A DNA stretch of 64,000 nucleotides from Nonomuraea turcica. GTDB lineage: Bacteria; Actinomycetota; Actinomycetes; Streptosporangiales; Streptosporangiaceae. A model generated the notes under the pieces. It saw only the letters and a program-made list of their open reading frames with translations. It was not told the DNA's origin and ran no database searches. Below are positions 50,346-59,501 of the stretch, piece by piece. The position numbers and the translations under genes are program-made. Each line of letters begins with the position of its first letter. The first letter of the stretch is position 1. The DNA lies in assembly GCF_030718205.1 (NCBI RefSeq), contig NZ_JAUZQF010000031.1, positions 48,902 through 112,901 on the forward strand, in the 5' to 3' direction.

Positions 50346-52063
50346 CCGTGACCAACCCCACCAGCCAGTCCACCCTCGCCCAGACCACAGCGGCCGCGCC
50401 CGGCGACGCCTACGCCGGCCTGCGCGAGCAGCTGCGCGCGCTGCCCGACGAAGCCTTCACCCGCCTGCAGTACCTGGCCCCTGCGGTGGGCTGCTTCAAC
50501 CGGTGCGCGTTCTGCTCCCAGTCCGCCGGCCGCGACGTATGGCAGCTCACCCCGCAAGGCCTGCACGGTGTGCTCACCGCCGTCGCCCAGGTCGCCGCCG
50601 AGCGCGGCCTGGCCGTGGCCGGCGCCCGGATCCACCGCCCCGGGGTGATCTTCCCCTACCTGGACAACGACATCGGCTCCTACCCCCACCTGGACACCTA
50701 CGCCGCCCTGGCCCGCCAGGAGCTGGGCGTCAAACTGCGCATCTCCACCGTCGGCTACTCCCGCCACGCCACCCACCTGGCCGCGATGCACCAGCGGCTG
50801 GTCACCGAGTACGCCGACGTCTTCGACGGCGTACGCCTGTCCATCACCCCCTACACGGCCGGCTACCTCGGCACCGGCGAGCTGTCGCGCCACGAATACG
50901 TCCAGGACCTGGCCGCCGCCCTGGCCACCTACCGGCCGCTGCTGGAGCATCTCGGCCACGGCGCCGCCACAGCCGCCTGCGAACTGCGTTTCGCCCCGCT
51001 CGTCGGCATCCACGATCTGCTCGACACCCACATCGACGGCCGGCACGTCCTGGCCTGCGGCCCGCACCTGCTCATCGCCCGCCAGCCTGGCGAGCAGCCG
51101 CTGCCCGAAACCGTCATCGACCATCTGGACGAGCGCACCCAGCCCGTCTACTCCCGGTCCGGCGCCCACTACCTGCACATCACCTGCCACAAACCGGCCG
51201 CCCTCGCCGAGCTCGTCAGCGCCGCCCTCGCCGGCACCCTGCACCGGCCCCACCAAGCCCAGCTCGTGCGGCTGCACCGCTTCAGCAACGGCGACGGCCC
51301 GTACTACGCCGCCGACCCCGACTTCCACCCCGACGGCCGTTTCACCGCCCTGCACTTGTACCCGCGCACCGACCAGCGCAAGGCCAGCGGCTACACCGAC
51401 GCCACCCGCTGGTACCTCAACACCCTGCTCGCCTACAAAAACGCCCGCGGCCTGCAGCGCCGCGACGAGTTCCCCGACGCCACCCCAGCCGACGTCCAGG
51501 CCGTCCTGGACACCCTGCTGGCCCAGGCCGACACGCTATCCGGCTACGACCGCGCGGCCGCCGAGCACCTGCGCGAGCAGATCTACCCGCAGGTGGCCGC
51601 CTACGCCCACGCCCTCGAACTCGCCGGCCTGCCCCCCGGAGCGTTCTTCTCCCCTCGCTTCAGCATCGACACCGGCCAGATCGTCAACCAAGGCCGCGCA
51701 CAAGGCCTGTTCCGCGGCCTGGCCGCCACCAACGGCGAACCGATGACCCCCCGCGAGGAACGCGGCTTCGGCTACGCCAGCCTGTCCTCCGCCCGCGGCC
51801 CCATCTGGCGCATCACCCCGCTGCCCCTGACCGGCACCCGCAGCCTGCCGATCGCCGTCACCGGCAAAAAGAACCCGGCCACCACCACGCCGAGCCTGCT
51901 GGTACAGGAACTCGACCCCTGCCACCTATCCCCCACCATGCGCGCCACCGGCTGCCGGCTGCGCAGCCACACCCTCACACTGCCCGACGGCGCGCTTGAA
52001 CACCTCACCCTCGAGCAAGGCCGCGTCGGCTACGCGTTGCCGGGACTGGCCGCGACGACCTAG
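50342..52063 (+). CDS. radical-SAM-like enzyme
   Basis: 573 residues from GTG 50342, coupled to the ATP-grasp gene. LAPAVGCFNRCAFCSQSAGR (about 46-65) has CxxxCxxC, the canonical motif that binds the 4Fe-4S cluster and SAM. A TIM-barrel-like run follows (GVKLRISTVGYSRHATHLAA, VFDGVRLSITPYTAGYLGTG). The long C-terminal part (about 320-573) has no assigned domain and could bind substrate. It is unlike the B12-binding or SPASM types: no further Cys cluster is obvious. Reaction unknown. Confidence 0.75.
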
Positions 52064-52124
52064 CCCCGGAAACGATCTAACCCAGAAGGGTGCCGGAACG
52101 CGCCGTGTGGGGATACTGGCCAGC

Positions 52125-52700
52125 ATGTCCACCATCGCCAACCCGGCACCCTTCTCCCGCCTCAAAATCCGCACCGGCGCCCTGGTGTTCTGCGACAACG
52201 ACGTCGCCTTGATCCGCCGCGACCGGGCCACCTCCACCCACTACACGCCGCCCGGCGGGAACGTCGAACCCGGCGAGCCGTTGCCTGCCGCGCTGCGCCG
52301 GGAACTAGCCGAGGAACTCCACCTCGACCTCCGCCAGGCCAGCGCACCACAACTGGTGTGGACGGTCGACCAGCGCATCTCACGCCCTGGCCCGACCCCG
52401 CCGCCGCGCAAGCTCCACATGATCTACCGGCTGCACATCACCGCGCAGGTGCGCGCCACGCTCGCCGACCGCGAATACGACGAACTCCCCAACGGCAGCC
52501 ACGAGCTCGGCATCATTGAGTGGATCGACTACCGCAAGACCGAGCATTCTCTGCGGGTCGCTCGATGTTGCGGGAACAGATTCCTCGCATCGCCTCAGCT
52601 CAAGGGCTGTGAACATGATCCTATTGAGCGCGACGGGTGTGGTGCAAGTGGTTCGGCGAGCCGGGGACGAGGGAACAGCTCTGGCGTGGTGCGCGCATGA
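52125..52700 (+). CDS. Nudix hydrolase 1
   Basis: 191 residues from ATG 52125. Nudix box GGNVEPGEPLPAALRRELAE, ending ELHL (about 44-67), with conserved Gly, Glu and R-E-x-x-E-E. Preceded by LKIRTGALVFCDNDVALIRR. Up to EWIDYRK it aligns with the next gene, then the last about 55 residues diverge (Cys/Arg/Gly-rich). The ATGA overlap with the next gene (52697-52700) supports this frame to the end. Hydrolyses a nucleoside diphosphate linked to another group, or a related pyrophosphate. Confidence 0.75.
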   Translation: MSTIANPAPFSRLKIRTGALVFCDNDVALIRRDRATSTHYTPPGGNVEPGEPLPAALRRELAEELHLDLRQASAPQLVWTVDQRISRPGPTPPPRKLHMIYRLHITAQVRATLADREYDELPNGSHELGIIEWIDYRKTEHSLRVARCCGNRFLASPQLKGCEHDPIERDGCGASGSASRGRGNSSGVVRA

Positions 52701-53236
52701 ACCAGGACGTCAGCGACGAGGTGCCGTTCTCCCGAACCAAGATCAGAGTCGGGTGCTTGGTCTTCTGCGAGGACGAGGTGGTCCTGATTCGACGAACACG
52801 GCCGAGCGGCAACCATTACTCGATTCCTGGAGGCAATGTCAGCTTCGGGGAAGACCTGATTGACGCCCTTCGCAGAGAGCTTGGGGAGGAGCTGAAGCTG
52901 GACCTTGATCGTGCGACCTGGCCCCAGTTGTGCTGGGTGCAGGATCAGATGGTCAGCCGGCCTGGCCCGACCGCGCCCCCGCGCAAGCTTCACTTTGTCT
53001 TCCGCGTCCATGTCGACTCAAGGGTGCGGTCCGGGCTGGCGACGGTAGAACATGACGAGTTGCCGAACGGCGATGTGGAGGCGGGCGAGTTCGTCTGGGT
53101 GGATTATCGATCCGTCAGCAGCTTGCAGCTGTATCCCGCGCTCGGAAGCGCACTGGCGGCCCTGGCCAGCCCGAACGCGCCGCCCAGTAACGTCCTCCTG
53201 CCGGCCTTGACTGACCAGACGTATCGCTGGGTGTGA
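52697..53236 (+). CDS. Nudix hydrolase 2
   Basis: 179 residues from ATG 52697 (ATGA overlap with Nudix 1). Nudix box GGNVSFGEDLIDALRRELGE followed by ELKLDL (about 47-72). It is a paralogue of Nudix 1 over the first 140 residues (FSRTKIRVGCLVFCEDEVVL; ISRPGPTPPPRKL versus VSRPGPTAPPRKL), but its C-terminus (NVLLPALTDQTYRWV) looks complete. A tandem duplication is the simplest origin. It ends the five-gene cluster. Confidence 0.78.
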   Translation: MNQDVSDEVPFSRTKIRVGCLVFCEDEVVLIRRTRPSGNHYSIPGGNVSFGEDLIDALRRELGEELKLDLDRATWPQLCWVQDQMVSRPGPTAPPRKLHFVFRVHVDSRVRSGLATVEHDELPNGDVEAGEFVWVDYRSVSSLQLYPALGSALAALASPNAPPSNVLLPALTDQTYRWV

Positions 53237-53584
53237 GGAGTTCTCCGGTCGCTGCCCGTGTACTTCTCTGAGAGTCACTCGTCCTGAGAGTCAGTCGCTT
53301 CCTACGGGTAGGTGCCAGTCGACATACCACCGATATACCGGTACCTGTTAGCGTCGCCCCGCGCCAACAACGCTATAAGCGCTGAGGAGACTTTTGTATG
53401 CGCAAGATAGCCGTGTCTGCCGTTCCCCCTGATTGGCAGTGCGCCCGCAACGCTCGCCCACACAGCCGACTTTTCAAGATCGCGAAGATAGCCAAAGTCG
53501 AGCTCGGATTGCGGCCTGAGTTAAAGATGAGTTAAGCAAATCTGGTTAGCTTCTTTTAAACCCTTGTCCAGCATGCTGCGGGGC
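53237..53584. other. intergenic region before the lipoprotein/MacAB operon
   Basis: About 350 bp without a gene, AT-richer than its flanks from 53450. It contains two direct repeats GAGTTAA 11 bp apart (53518-53524 and 53529-53535), upstream of the lipoprotein gene. Confidence 0.5.
53518..53535 (+). promoter_or_regulatory. direct repeats typical of an OmpR-type regulator site
   Basis: GAGTTAA at 53518-53524 and 53529-53535, start-to-start spacing 11 bp (one helical turn), about 50 bp before ATG 53585. An OmpR-family regulator is encoded at 57015. Confidence 0.45.
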
Positions 53585-54043
53585 ATGGCGAACATAAAGA
53601 TTGGCCTGATGGGAGCAGCCTTCCTCGCTACCTCAGTGGTCCTCGTGTCATGCGGCGGTGACCCCGGGGCGCAGGGAGACTCCGGTGATCAGGCGAAGTA
53701 CGCGGCGTGCCTGCGGGATCAGGGTCTCACCGTCACGGAGCGGAGCGACGGGCTGGACATCAAGGCGGACTCCCCGGAGAAGAGCAACGCGGCCAAGTCG
53801 GCCTGTAAGCAGTACGCCCCGGCCGGTGAGGAGGTGTCGCCCGAGGACAAGAAGCAGGCGATGGACACCGCGCTCCAGTACGTCGCGTGCATGCGCAAGG
53901 CGGGAGTCGACATGCCGGACCCGAAGCAGGATCCTGACGGCGGTGTCGCTGTAAAGCTGCCGGACGGGATGACCGAGGACACGCCGGTGGTTCAGCAGGC
54001 GCAGAAGGCGTGCAAGGAGCAGGCTCCTGGGAACTCCGAGTGA
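53585..54043 (+). CDS. lipoprotein of unknown function
   Basis: 152 residues from ATG 53585 (53573 also possible). A lipoprotein signal ends VVLVSCGG (lipobox Cys at about residue 23). The mature part has a repeated pattern: YAACLRDQGLTVTE and YVACMRKAGVDMPDP, each followed by a later Cys in a KSACKQYA / QKACKEQAP helix. This Cys-paired duplicated pattern occurs in actinobacterial lipoproteins encoded next to MacAB-type exporters. The stop overlaps the next GTG (54040). Confidence 0.7.
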   Translation: MANIKIGLMGAAFLATSVVLVSCGGDPGAQGDSGDQAKYAACLRDQGLTVTERSDGLDIKADSPEKSNAAKSACKQYAPAGEEVSPEDKKQAMDTALQYVACMRKAGVDMPDPKQDPDGGVAVKLPDGMTEDTPVVQQAQKACKEQAPGNSE

Positions 54044-55080
54044 GGCGCACGGCGGTGCTGCTGAGCGGCGTAGCGGTGATCGGAAGCGGGGCTGTGGTGG
54101 GGTTCATGAACCTCCCCGGTCGTACGGCAGCGCCGGCGTCGAGCCCCAAAGGTGCGCAGACGTCGTCCGTGCCGATCACGCGTTCCGACATGGTGGACAC
54201 CAAACAGGTCAGCGGCACCCTCGGGTACGCGGGCCGCCGCATCCAGCCGAACCGCGCCAGCGGGGTGGTCACGGCCACCCGCGCCGAGGGAACGGTGGTG
54301 CGTCGGGGCGGCTGGCTGTACAAGGTGGAGGGCAAACCGGTGTTCCTGATGTATGGCGCCGTCCCGATGTATCGGCGCCTTGGTGTCGGCACCACAGGCC
54401 CGGATGTCCAGCAGCTGGAGCTGAACCTGGTCAAGCTGGGATACAAGCCCGGCACGGTCGACAAGACCTTTACCGCTGTGACCGCCCAGGCGGTGTGGGC
54501 CTGGCAGCGCGATAAGGGGCTGGTGGCGACGGGCAGGGCGGAGGTGAGCCAAGTGTTCTTCTCGAGGGGCGCGCTTCGGATCGCGGAGAACACCAAGGAG
54601 GCGGGGGATGCCGCTGAAGGTTCGGTGGTGACAACAACCAGGACCGAACGGGCTATCACCATCAAACTGGAGACCTCCAACCAGCAATTCGCTCGAAAGG
54701 GCGCCAGGGTGAGGGTGCAACTACCGGACGGCAAGAAGGTCGCTGGAACGATCTCCTCTGTCGGGACCATCGCACGGCCCGGGAAGGATGCGGACAGTCC
54801 GGCAACGATCGATGTCAGTGTCAAGGTCGGCGGCGAACTGGGCAGGCTGGATCAGGCGCCGGTCACGGTCGAGCTACGAACCGGGCGCCGCAAGGACGTG
54901 CTGTCGGTGCCGGTCGAGGCACTGATCGCGCGAGAAGGCGGCCAGTACGGTGTGCGGGTGGTGCAGAGCGGGACCCGGCAGGTGGTGCCGGTCGAGACGG
55001 GCCTGTTCACGGGGAGCCGTGTCGAGATCTCTGGTGCCGGCCTGTCGGAGGGCGTGAGAGTCGAGGTTCCCAAGCTATGA
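54040..55080 (+). CDS. periplasmic adaptor-like (MacA-type) protein with peptidoglycan-binding domain
   Basis: 346 residues from GTG 54040. An N-terminal membrane anchor (TAVLLSGVAVIGSGAVVGFM) is followed by a beta region (VDTKQVSGTLGYAGRRIQPN), a PG_binding_1 domain at about 123-165 (GPDVQQLELNLVKLGYKPGT, TAQAVWAWQRDKGL) and a membrane-fusion-type beta-barrel (VELRTGRRKDVLSVPVEALI, then GLFTGSRVEISGAGL). It links an ABC exporter to the cell wall. The next gene (ATPase) overlaps by 4 bp (55077-55080). Confidence 0.78.
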   Translation: MRRTAVLLSGVAVIGSGAVVGFMNLPGRTAAPASSPKGAQTSSVPITRSDMVDTKQVSGTLGYAGRRIQPNRASGVVTATRAEGTVVRRGGWLYKVEGKPVFLMYGAVPMYRRLGVGTTGPDVQQLELNLVKLGYKPGTVDKTFTAVTAQAVWAWQRDKGLVATGRAEVSQVFFSRGALRIAENTKEAGDAAEGSVVTTTRTERAITIKLETSNQQFARKGARVRVQLPDGKKVAGTISSVGTIARPGKDADSPATIDVSVKVGGELGRLDQAPVTVELRTGRRKDVLSVPVEALIAREGGQYGVRVVQSGTRQVVPVETGLFTGSRVEISGAGLSEGVRVEVPKL

Positions 55081-55778
55081 CCGCCGTCGTCGAGCTGACC
55101 AAGGTGACCAAGGAGTTTCCCGGTGGCGTTCTGGCGCTGCGAGGAGTGGATTTGCGCGTGGATACCGGAGAGCTGTTCGCCATGGTCGGCCCTTCCGGGT
55201 CGGGCAAATCGACCCTGCTCAACATGATCGGTACCTTGGACCGGCCAACGCAGGGCCAGGTGCGCATCGCCGGCTACGACGTGGCGCAGCTGAGCGATCA
55301 CGAGCTGTCGGCGCTGCGTGCCCAGCACATCGGGTTCATCTTCCAGCAGTTCCACCTCGCGGACGGAGTTTCCGCTCTCGACAACGTCGCTGACGGTTTG
55401 CTATATGCCGGGGTGGCGCGGCGTGAACGCCGGCGACGGGCGGGTGAGGCATTGGAGCGTGTCGGCCTGGCGGATCGGCTGGAGCACCGATCGAATCAGA
55501 TGTCGGGCGGGGAGCGGCAGCGGGTCGCCGTGGCCCGCGCCGTGGTCGGGGAGCCATCGCTGGTGTTGGCCGATGAGCCGACCGGCAACCTTGACACCGC
55601 ATCAGGGGCAGAGGTTCTTGCGACGTTGCGGAATCTGAACGCCGCCGGCGCCACCGTGGTGATCATCACGCACGACCTGGAGGTCGCGGCCGCCGCGCCA
55701 CGCCGGATCCACATCCGTGACGGCCTGGTCGTCGCGGATGAGGCCTCCGAGGCCGGCGAGATTGGAGCTCTCCGATGA
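55077..55778 (+). CDS. ABC transporter ATPase (MacB/LolD type)
   Basis: 233 residues. Walker A GPSGSGKST (about 39-47), Q-loop FIFQQFHLADG, signature MSGGERQRVAVARA (about 141-154), Walker B LVLADEPTGNLDT and the H-loop IITHD. Typical ATPase of the lipoprotein-translocase/MacB subfamily. Overlaps both neighbours by 4 bp, so stoichiometric expression with adaptor and permease is likely. Confidence 0.92.
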   Translation: MTAVVELTKVTKEFPGGVLALRGVDLRVDTGELFAMVGPSGSGKSTLLNMIGTLDRPTQGQVRIAGYDVAQLSDHELSALRAQHIGFIFQQFHLADGVSALDNVADGLLYAGVARRERRRRAGEALERVGLADRLEHRSNQMSGGERQRVAVARAVVGEPSLVLADEPTGNLDTASGAEVLATLRNLNAAGATVVIITHDLEVAAAAPRRIHIRDGLVVADEASEAGEIGALR

Positions 55779-56977
55779 CGGATCGGATCGGCAAAGCACG
55801 GCTGACCCCGGCCCGGATGAACCTGGAGGATGTGGCGCGGGTGGGTGTGGCGGGGCTACGGGCCCGGCCCACGCGGGCCGTGCTGTCCGCGTTGGGGATC
55901 GCCATCGGCATCGCGACCATGGTGGCGGTGCTGGGCATCTCCTCCTCCAGCCAGGCTCGCGTCATGGAGACCCTGGATGAGCTGGGGACGAACATGTTGA
56001 CCGTCGCCCCCGGCAAGCAGTTCTCCGAGAAGAAAGCCAGGCTGCCGAAGAACGCGGGCCGGATGATCCGGGGCGTGGAGCATGTCGACATGGCCGGTCA
56101 GACCGGTGATACCGGCAAGGCCATCTACCGCAACGATCGCATCCCTTCGACGCGCACCGGTGGCCTTCAGGTCCGCGCCACATCCCTGGATCTGCTGGAG
56201 GTCCTGCAGACCCCTGTCCACAGCGGAAGGTGGCACGATGCGGCCACCGCGGCGCAACGCACCGTGGTGCTGGGATCTACGGCCGCCACACGGCTCGCCG
56301 CCACCGCCGGAGACTCGGTGTGGATCAACGGTCAGTGGTGGACGGTGATCGGGGTCCTGGCCGAATCGCCACTGGCGGAGGACGTCGACGTGGCCGCGCT
56401 GGTCGGCTTCGCCGCGGCGGATGCCTTCCTCGGTTTCGATGGACACCCGACCTTGGTCTACACGAAGATCGCTGAGGAGAAGGTCACGGAGGTCAGGGCG
56501 TTGCTGAATCACGCGGCGAACCCGGAGCATCCAGAAGAGGTCACGGTCAGCCGCCCCTCCGACGCTCTGGAGGCGAGGGCCGCGGTGGCGGGGGCATTCA
56601 CCAGCCTGTTGCTTGGTGTCGGCGGCGTGGCCCTGCTGGTGGGCGGGGTCGGCATCGCCAACACGATGATCATCTCGGTACTGGAGCGGCGTCGTGAGAT
56701 CGGCCTGCGTCGCGCGCTCGGGGCCACCACCGCCCAGGTTCGCATCCAGTTTCTCGCCGAATCCCTGATTTTGGCAGGGGCGGGCGGGCTCACCGGCTCG
56801 CTGTTGGGAGTGGTCGGCACCATCGGGTTCGCGCTGACACAAGGGTTGCCGCCGGTCGTGCCCACGTGGGTGATCGGCGGCGGACTCGGCGCCACACTCG
56901 CCGTCGGCGCCATCGCCGGACTCTACCCGGCGATGCGGGCCGCTCGGATGTCGCCGACGCTGGCCCTGTCCGCCTGA
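55775..56977 (+). CDS. ABC transporter permease (MacB/FtsX type)
   Basis: 400 residues. One N-terminal membrane helix (AVLSALGIAIGIATMVAVLG), a large extracellular MacB_PCD domain (about 60-250) and three C-terminal helices (SLLLGVGGVALLVGGVGIAN, LIILAGAGGLTGSLLGVVG-like, ATLAVGAIAGLYPAMRAARM). RRREIGLRRALGATTAQVRI is the classic FtsX-family cytoplasmic motif. Works with the adaptor and the ATPase in a mechanotransmission-type exporter. Confidence 0.9.
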   Translation: MTDRIGKARLTPARMNLEDVARVGVAGLRARPTRAVLSALGIAIGIATMVAVLGISSSSQARVMETLDELGTNMLTVAPGKQFSEKKARLPKNAGRMIRGVEHVDMAGQTGDTGKAIYRNDRIPSTRTGGLQVRATSLDLLEVLQTPVHSGRWHDAATAAQRTVVLGSTAATRLAATAGDSVWINGQWWTVIGVLAESPLAEDVDVAALVGFAAADAFLGFDGHPTLVYTKIAEEKVTEVRALLNHAANPEHPEEVTVSRPSDALEARAAVAGAFTSLLLGVGGVALLVGGVGIANTMIISVLERRREIGLRRALGATTAQVRIQFLAESLILAGAGGLTGSLLGVVGTIGFALTQGLPPVVPTWVIGGGLGATLAVGAIAGLYPAMRAARMSPTLALSA

Positions 56978-57014
56978 GACGTACCATGACGACCGACATC
57001 CGGGAGCATCGAAC

Positions 57015-57704
57015 ATGCGCGTGCTGGTTGCCGAAGATGAGAAAGGCCTGGCCGACATCATCGGCACCGGGCTGCGCAAGGCCCGGATGGCCGTGGACGT
57101 CGTCTATGACGGGGACGCGGCCCTGGAACGGGCGATGACCAATGAATACGACGTGATCGTGCTCGATCGGGACTTACCCGAGATCCACGGTGACGATGTC
57201 TGCCGGAGGCTGATGGAGGCGCAGGTCCCCGCACGGATCATCATGCTCACCGCCGCGGGTGACCTGTGGTCGAAGGTGGAGGGGCTGAGCCTGGGTTCTG
57301 ACGATTACCTCGCCAAGCCCTTCGACTTTCCCGAGCTCGTCGCCCGGATCCGAGCCCTGGCACGGCGGGTGCCGACCCGGCTCCAGCCGGTTCTGCAGAT
57401 GGCGGGCATCACCCTGGACCCCGCCTACCACGAAGTGCATCGCAACGGGCGCTACGTGGCTCTGAGCCCCAAGGAGTTCACGGTGCTGGAGGTCTTCATG
57501 CGGTCGGGCGGAAGCGTCGTCAGTGTCGAGGATCTGCTGGAGAAGGCATGGGACGAGAACGTCGACTACTTCACCAACTCCGTGCGGGTAACGGTGGCGA
57601 CGCTGCGCAAGAAGCTGGGACCGCCACCGGTAATTCAAACCGTGATCGGAGCGGGCTACCGTCTCGTCGACCCTGGCCACGGAGCACCGTCAGGGTCCGG
57701 CTGA
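57015..57704 (+). CDS. OmpR-family response regulator
   Basis: 229 residues. The receiver domain starts MRVLVAEDEKGLADII, has the phospho-acceptor Asp in VIVLDRDLPEIHGDDV (about residue 51), Thr/Lys at MLTAAG and LAKPFDFPE. The winged-helix domain has ALSPKEFTVLEVFMRSGGSV and NSVRVTVATLRKKLG with IQTVIGAGYRLVDPG. The frame ends at 57704, beyond the usual end GAGYRLV, probably because the sensor kinase gene overlaps or begins here. Likely controls the exporter operon. Confidence 0.9.
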   Translation: MRVLVAEDEKGLADIIGTGLRKARMAVDVVYDGDAALERAMTNEYDVIVLDRDLPEIHGDDVCRRLMEAQVPARIIMLTAAGDLWSKVEGLSLGSDDYLAKPFDFPELVARIRALARRVPTRLQPVLQMAGITLDPAYHEVHRNGRYVALSPKEFTVLEVFMRSGGSVVSVEDLLEKAWDENVDYFTNSVRVTVATLRKKLGPPPVIQTVIGAGYRLVDPGHGAPSGSG

Positions 57705-57733
57705 CCGCGCTCTATGCCAGCCCCTTCCTCATC

Positions 57734-58828
57734 ATGGCCGTGGTCATGCTGCTCGCGGTGAACCTGCTGCTCAGCAGCGCGCTTGGGGTGAGCGTCTCCG
57801 TCTCGGGCCGAGCACCTCAGCCCTCGACCGCCGGGGCGCCGACCTGGGGCGAAGTCGACCAGGAAGCGGTGTTCGAAGGCGACCTTCAGCTGCAGTATGA
57901 ACTCCTGAGGTACCAATGGGCCGCCACCGCGATCATCATCGCTGTCCTGACGGTGGTCTCCGTAATCCTGGGCTGGTGGCTGGCCGGACGCGTCCTGCGC
58001 CCGATTCGCAGCGTCACCTCCACGGCCCGCCGGCTGTCCCTGTCCAACCTCCATCAGCGGATCGCGATGCAGGGCCCCGACGATGAGCTCAAGGAGCTCG
58101 CCGACACCTTCGATGACATGCTCGACCGGCTCGAGCGCTCGACCGATGCTCAGCGCCGGTTCGCCGCCAACGCCTCCCATGAGCTCAAGACACCCCTGGC
58201 GCTGGACCGGGCGCTGCTGCAGGTGGCGTTCGGCGAACTTCCCGAGGAGCTGCTGGAGGCCCGGGATGAACTCCTCGCCTCCAACAGCCGCCAGCATCGG
58301 CTCATCGACGGACTCCTGATGCTGGCCGCGGCAGAACACACGCTGACCAACGCAGAGCCCGTCGATCTGGCCGACCTGGCCCGGCGTGTCCTCTGTGAGC
58401 ACCCCGGCGCGACGGTGGACCTGTCACCGGCCCTCACCTCCGGCGATCCCGTTCTGGTGGAGCGGTTGATCGCGAATCTCGTGGAGAACGCCGAGAAGTA
58501 CAACGACCAGCGTAGGTTCATCGCCGTCCGGACCGGAACGGGCGATGGAGGCGCGGTCCTCACCGTGGAGAACACCGGGCGGGAGATCGCCCACGAGGTG
58601 GTGTCATCGCTGTTCGAGCCGTTCCGGCGCCTCACCAGCGACCGTACCGAGTCGGTGTCCGGCGCGGGCCTCGGCCTGTCGATCGTGGCCGCCATCACAC
58701 GCGTCCACGGAGGCACGATCGATGCCGTCCCCCGCACCGGCGGCGGCCTCGCCGTGACGGTACGACTCCCGGACATGGGGTCAGTGTTGAAAGCGCAGCT
58801 AAGGTTCTCAACGGGCGGCCGGGGGTAA
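57734..58828 (+). CDS. sensor histidine kinase
   Basis: The kinase frame runs to 58828. It is open well upstream of 57734 and reads PRSTVRVRLTALYASPFLIM before the first good ATG (57734), where a usual kinase start would lie; no ATG, GTG or TTG occurs between 57604 and 57734 in frame. So either translation starts in the first membrane helix at 57734, or an unusual codon near 57645-57680 is used. Features: second TM helix (WAATAIIIAVLTVVSVILGW), HAMP-like region, H-box ASHELKTPLALDRALLQVA, N-box LVENAEKYND, G-box GAGLGLSIVAAITRVHGG. It pairs with the regulator at 57015. Confidence 0.8.
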   Translation: MAVVMLLAVNLLLSSALGVSVSVSGRAPQPSTAGAPTWGEVDQEAVFEGDLQLQYELLRYQWAATAIIIAVLTVVSVILGWWLAGRVLRPIRSVTSTARRLSLSNLHQRIAMQGPDDELKELADTFDDMLDRLERSTDAQRRFAANASHELKTPLALDRALLQVAFGELPEELLEARDELLASNSRQHRLIDGLLMLAAAEHTLTNAEPVDLADLARRVLCEHPGATVDLSPALTSGDPVLVERLIANLVENAEKYNDQRRFIAVRTGTGDGGAVLTVENTGREIAHEVVSSLFEPFRRLTSDRTESVSGAGLGLSIVAAITRVHGGTIDAVPRTGGGLAVTVRLPDMGSVLKAQLRFSTGGRG

Positions 58829-58963
58829 AGCAACGCAGCGACTCCACCCATGTGATCAGTTGCCGTGCGGGACCTGAATCGGCTCGAGCTGGCCGGAAAC
58901 CGAGACTTTTCGTTCCGTTGCTCGTCGCGCCCCGGACACTGGGCGCGGCGGTAGACACGCCGA

Positions 58964-59245
58964 TTGCTGTGGCTCATCCCCCTGCTGGTGGGGATCGCCG
59001 GGGCCGCTGCTGCGGCGACCGACCAGGGCATCCCGGACTGGGGACGCTGGACCCTGGCCGGCATCGCCCTGGCGGGCGCCATCCTCGGCATCGCCGTACT
59101 CATCGGGCCGGCCGCGCGCCCCCTGGCAGGCGATCGCCACCCGCTCACCCAGGCCGAACGCCGGAGCTCGGCCTGCAAGTCCTCCCCGGCGCGCTGCTCG
59201 TGGTCGACTGGGTGCCCCCGATGGGGGATCGTCCGCGGCCGATGA
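58964..59245 (+). CDS. short membrane protein or fusion remnant
   Basis: TTG 58964 starts LLWLIPLLVGIAGAAAAATD..., a two-helix membrane segment (LAGIALAGAILGIAVLIG second). After about residue 65 (HPLTQAER) the codon bias moves to another frame that encodes a Nudix fragment. The first 60 codons may be the remains of a real small membrane protein joined by deletion to the Nudix piece. No SD is clear. Confidence 0.35.
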   Translation: MLWLIPLLVGIAGAAAAATDQGIPDWGRWTLAGIALAGAILGIAVLIGPAARPLAGDRHPLTQAERRSSACKSSPARCSWSTGCPRWGIVRGR

Positions 59246-59448
59246 TGAACTTCATCTTCGACGGCGGGATCATCACCGATCCTTCCCGTATCCGGTTGCA
59301 GACTGACGAGCTCGACGCTGCTCGGTTCTGGCCCTGGGAGGAGGCGGCCACCAAGCTGCCCGCCACGACCGCCGCCCGCATCCCGGCCGCACGCACCGCC
59401 CCCAAGAACCAGCAGACGATCTTCCTGCCTGCCGCGCGCGATGCCTGA
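59149..59448 (+). pseudogene. C-terminal fragment of a Nudix hydrolase
   Basis: The frame from about 59149 reads RTPELGLQVLPGALLVVDWV, NFIFDGGIITDPSRIRLQTD, ELDAARFWPWEEAATKLPAT and ends at 59446-59448. This matches the C-terminal half of the actinobacterial Nudix subfamily, but the N-terminal strand and the Nudix box are absent. The deletion joint lies near 59145, where the reading changes from the membrane protein. It stops 13 bp before the inverted repeat at 59461 that precedes the Tn554-type genes. Confidence 0.6.
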
Positions 59449-59460
59449 GCTGTGCACGTA

Positions 59461-59498
59461 TCCGCGTACTCGGTGGAGCACTCACGCAAGTACGCGGA
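59461..59498. repeat. inverted repeat beside the Tn554-type genes
   Basis: TCCGCGTACT (59461-59470) / AGTACGCGGA (59489-59498), perfect, spacer of 18 bp, directly downstream of the tnpC-like stop (59502). It may be the element end or recombinase site, or a terminator. Confidence 0.5.
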
Positions 59499-59501
59499 CA
59501 G

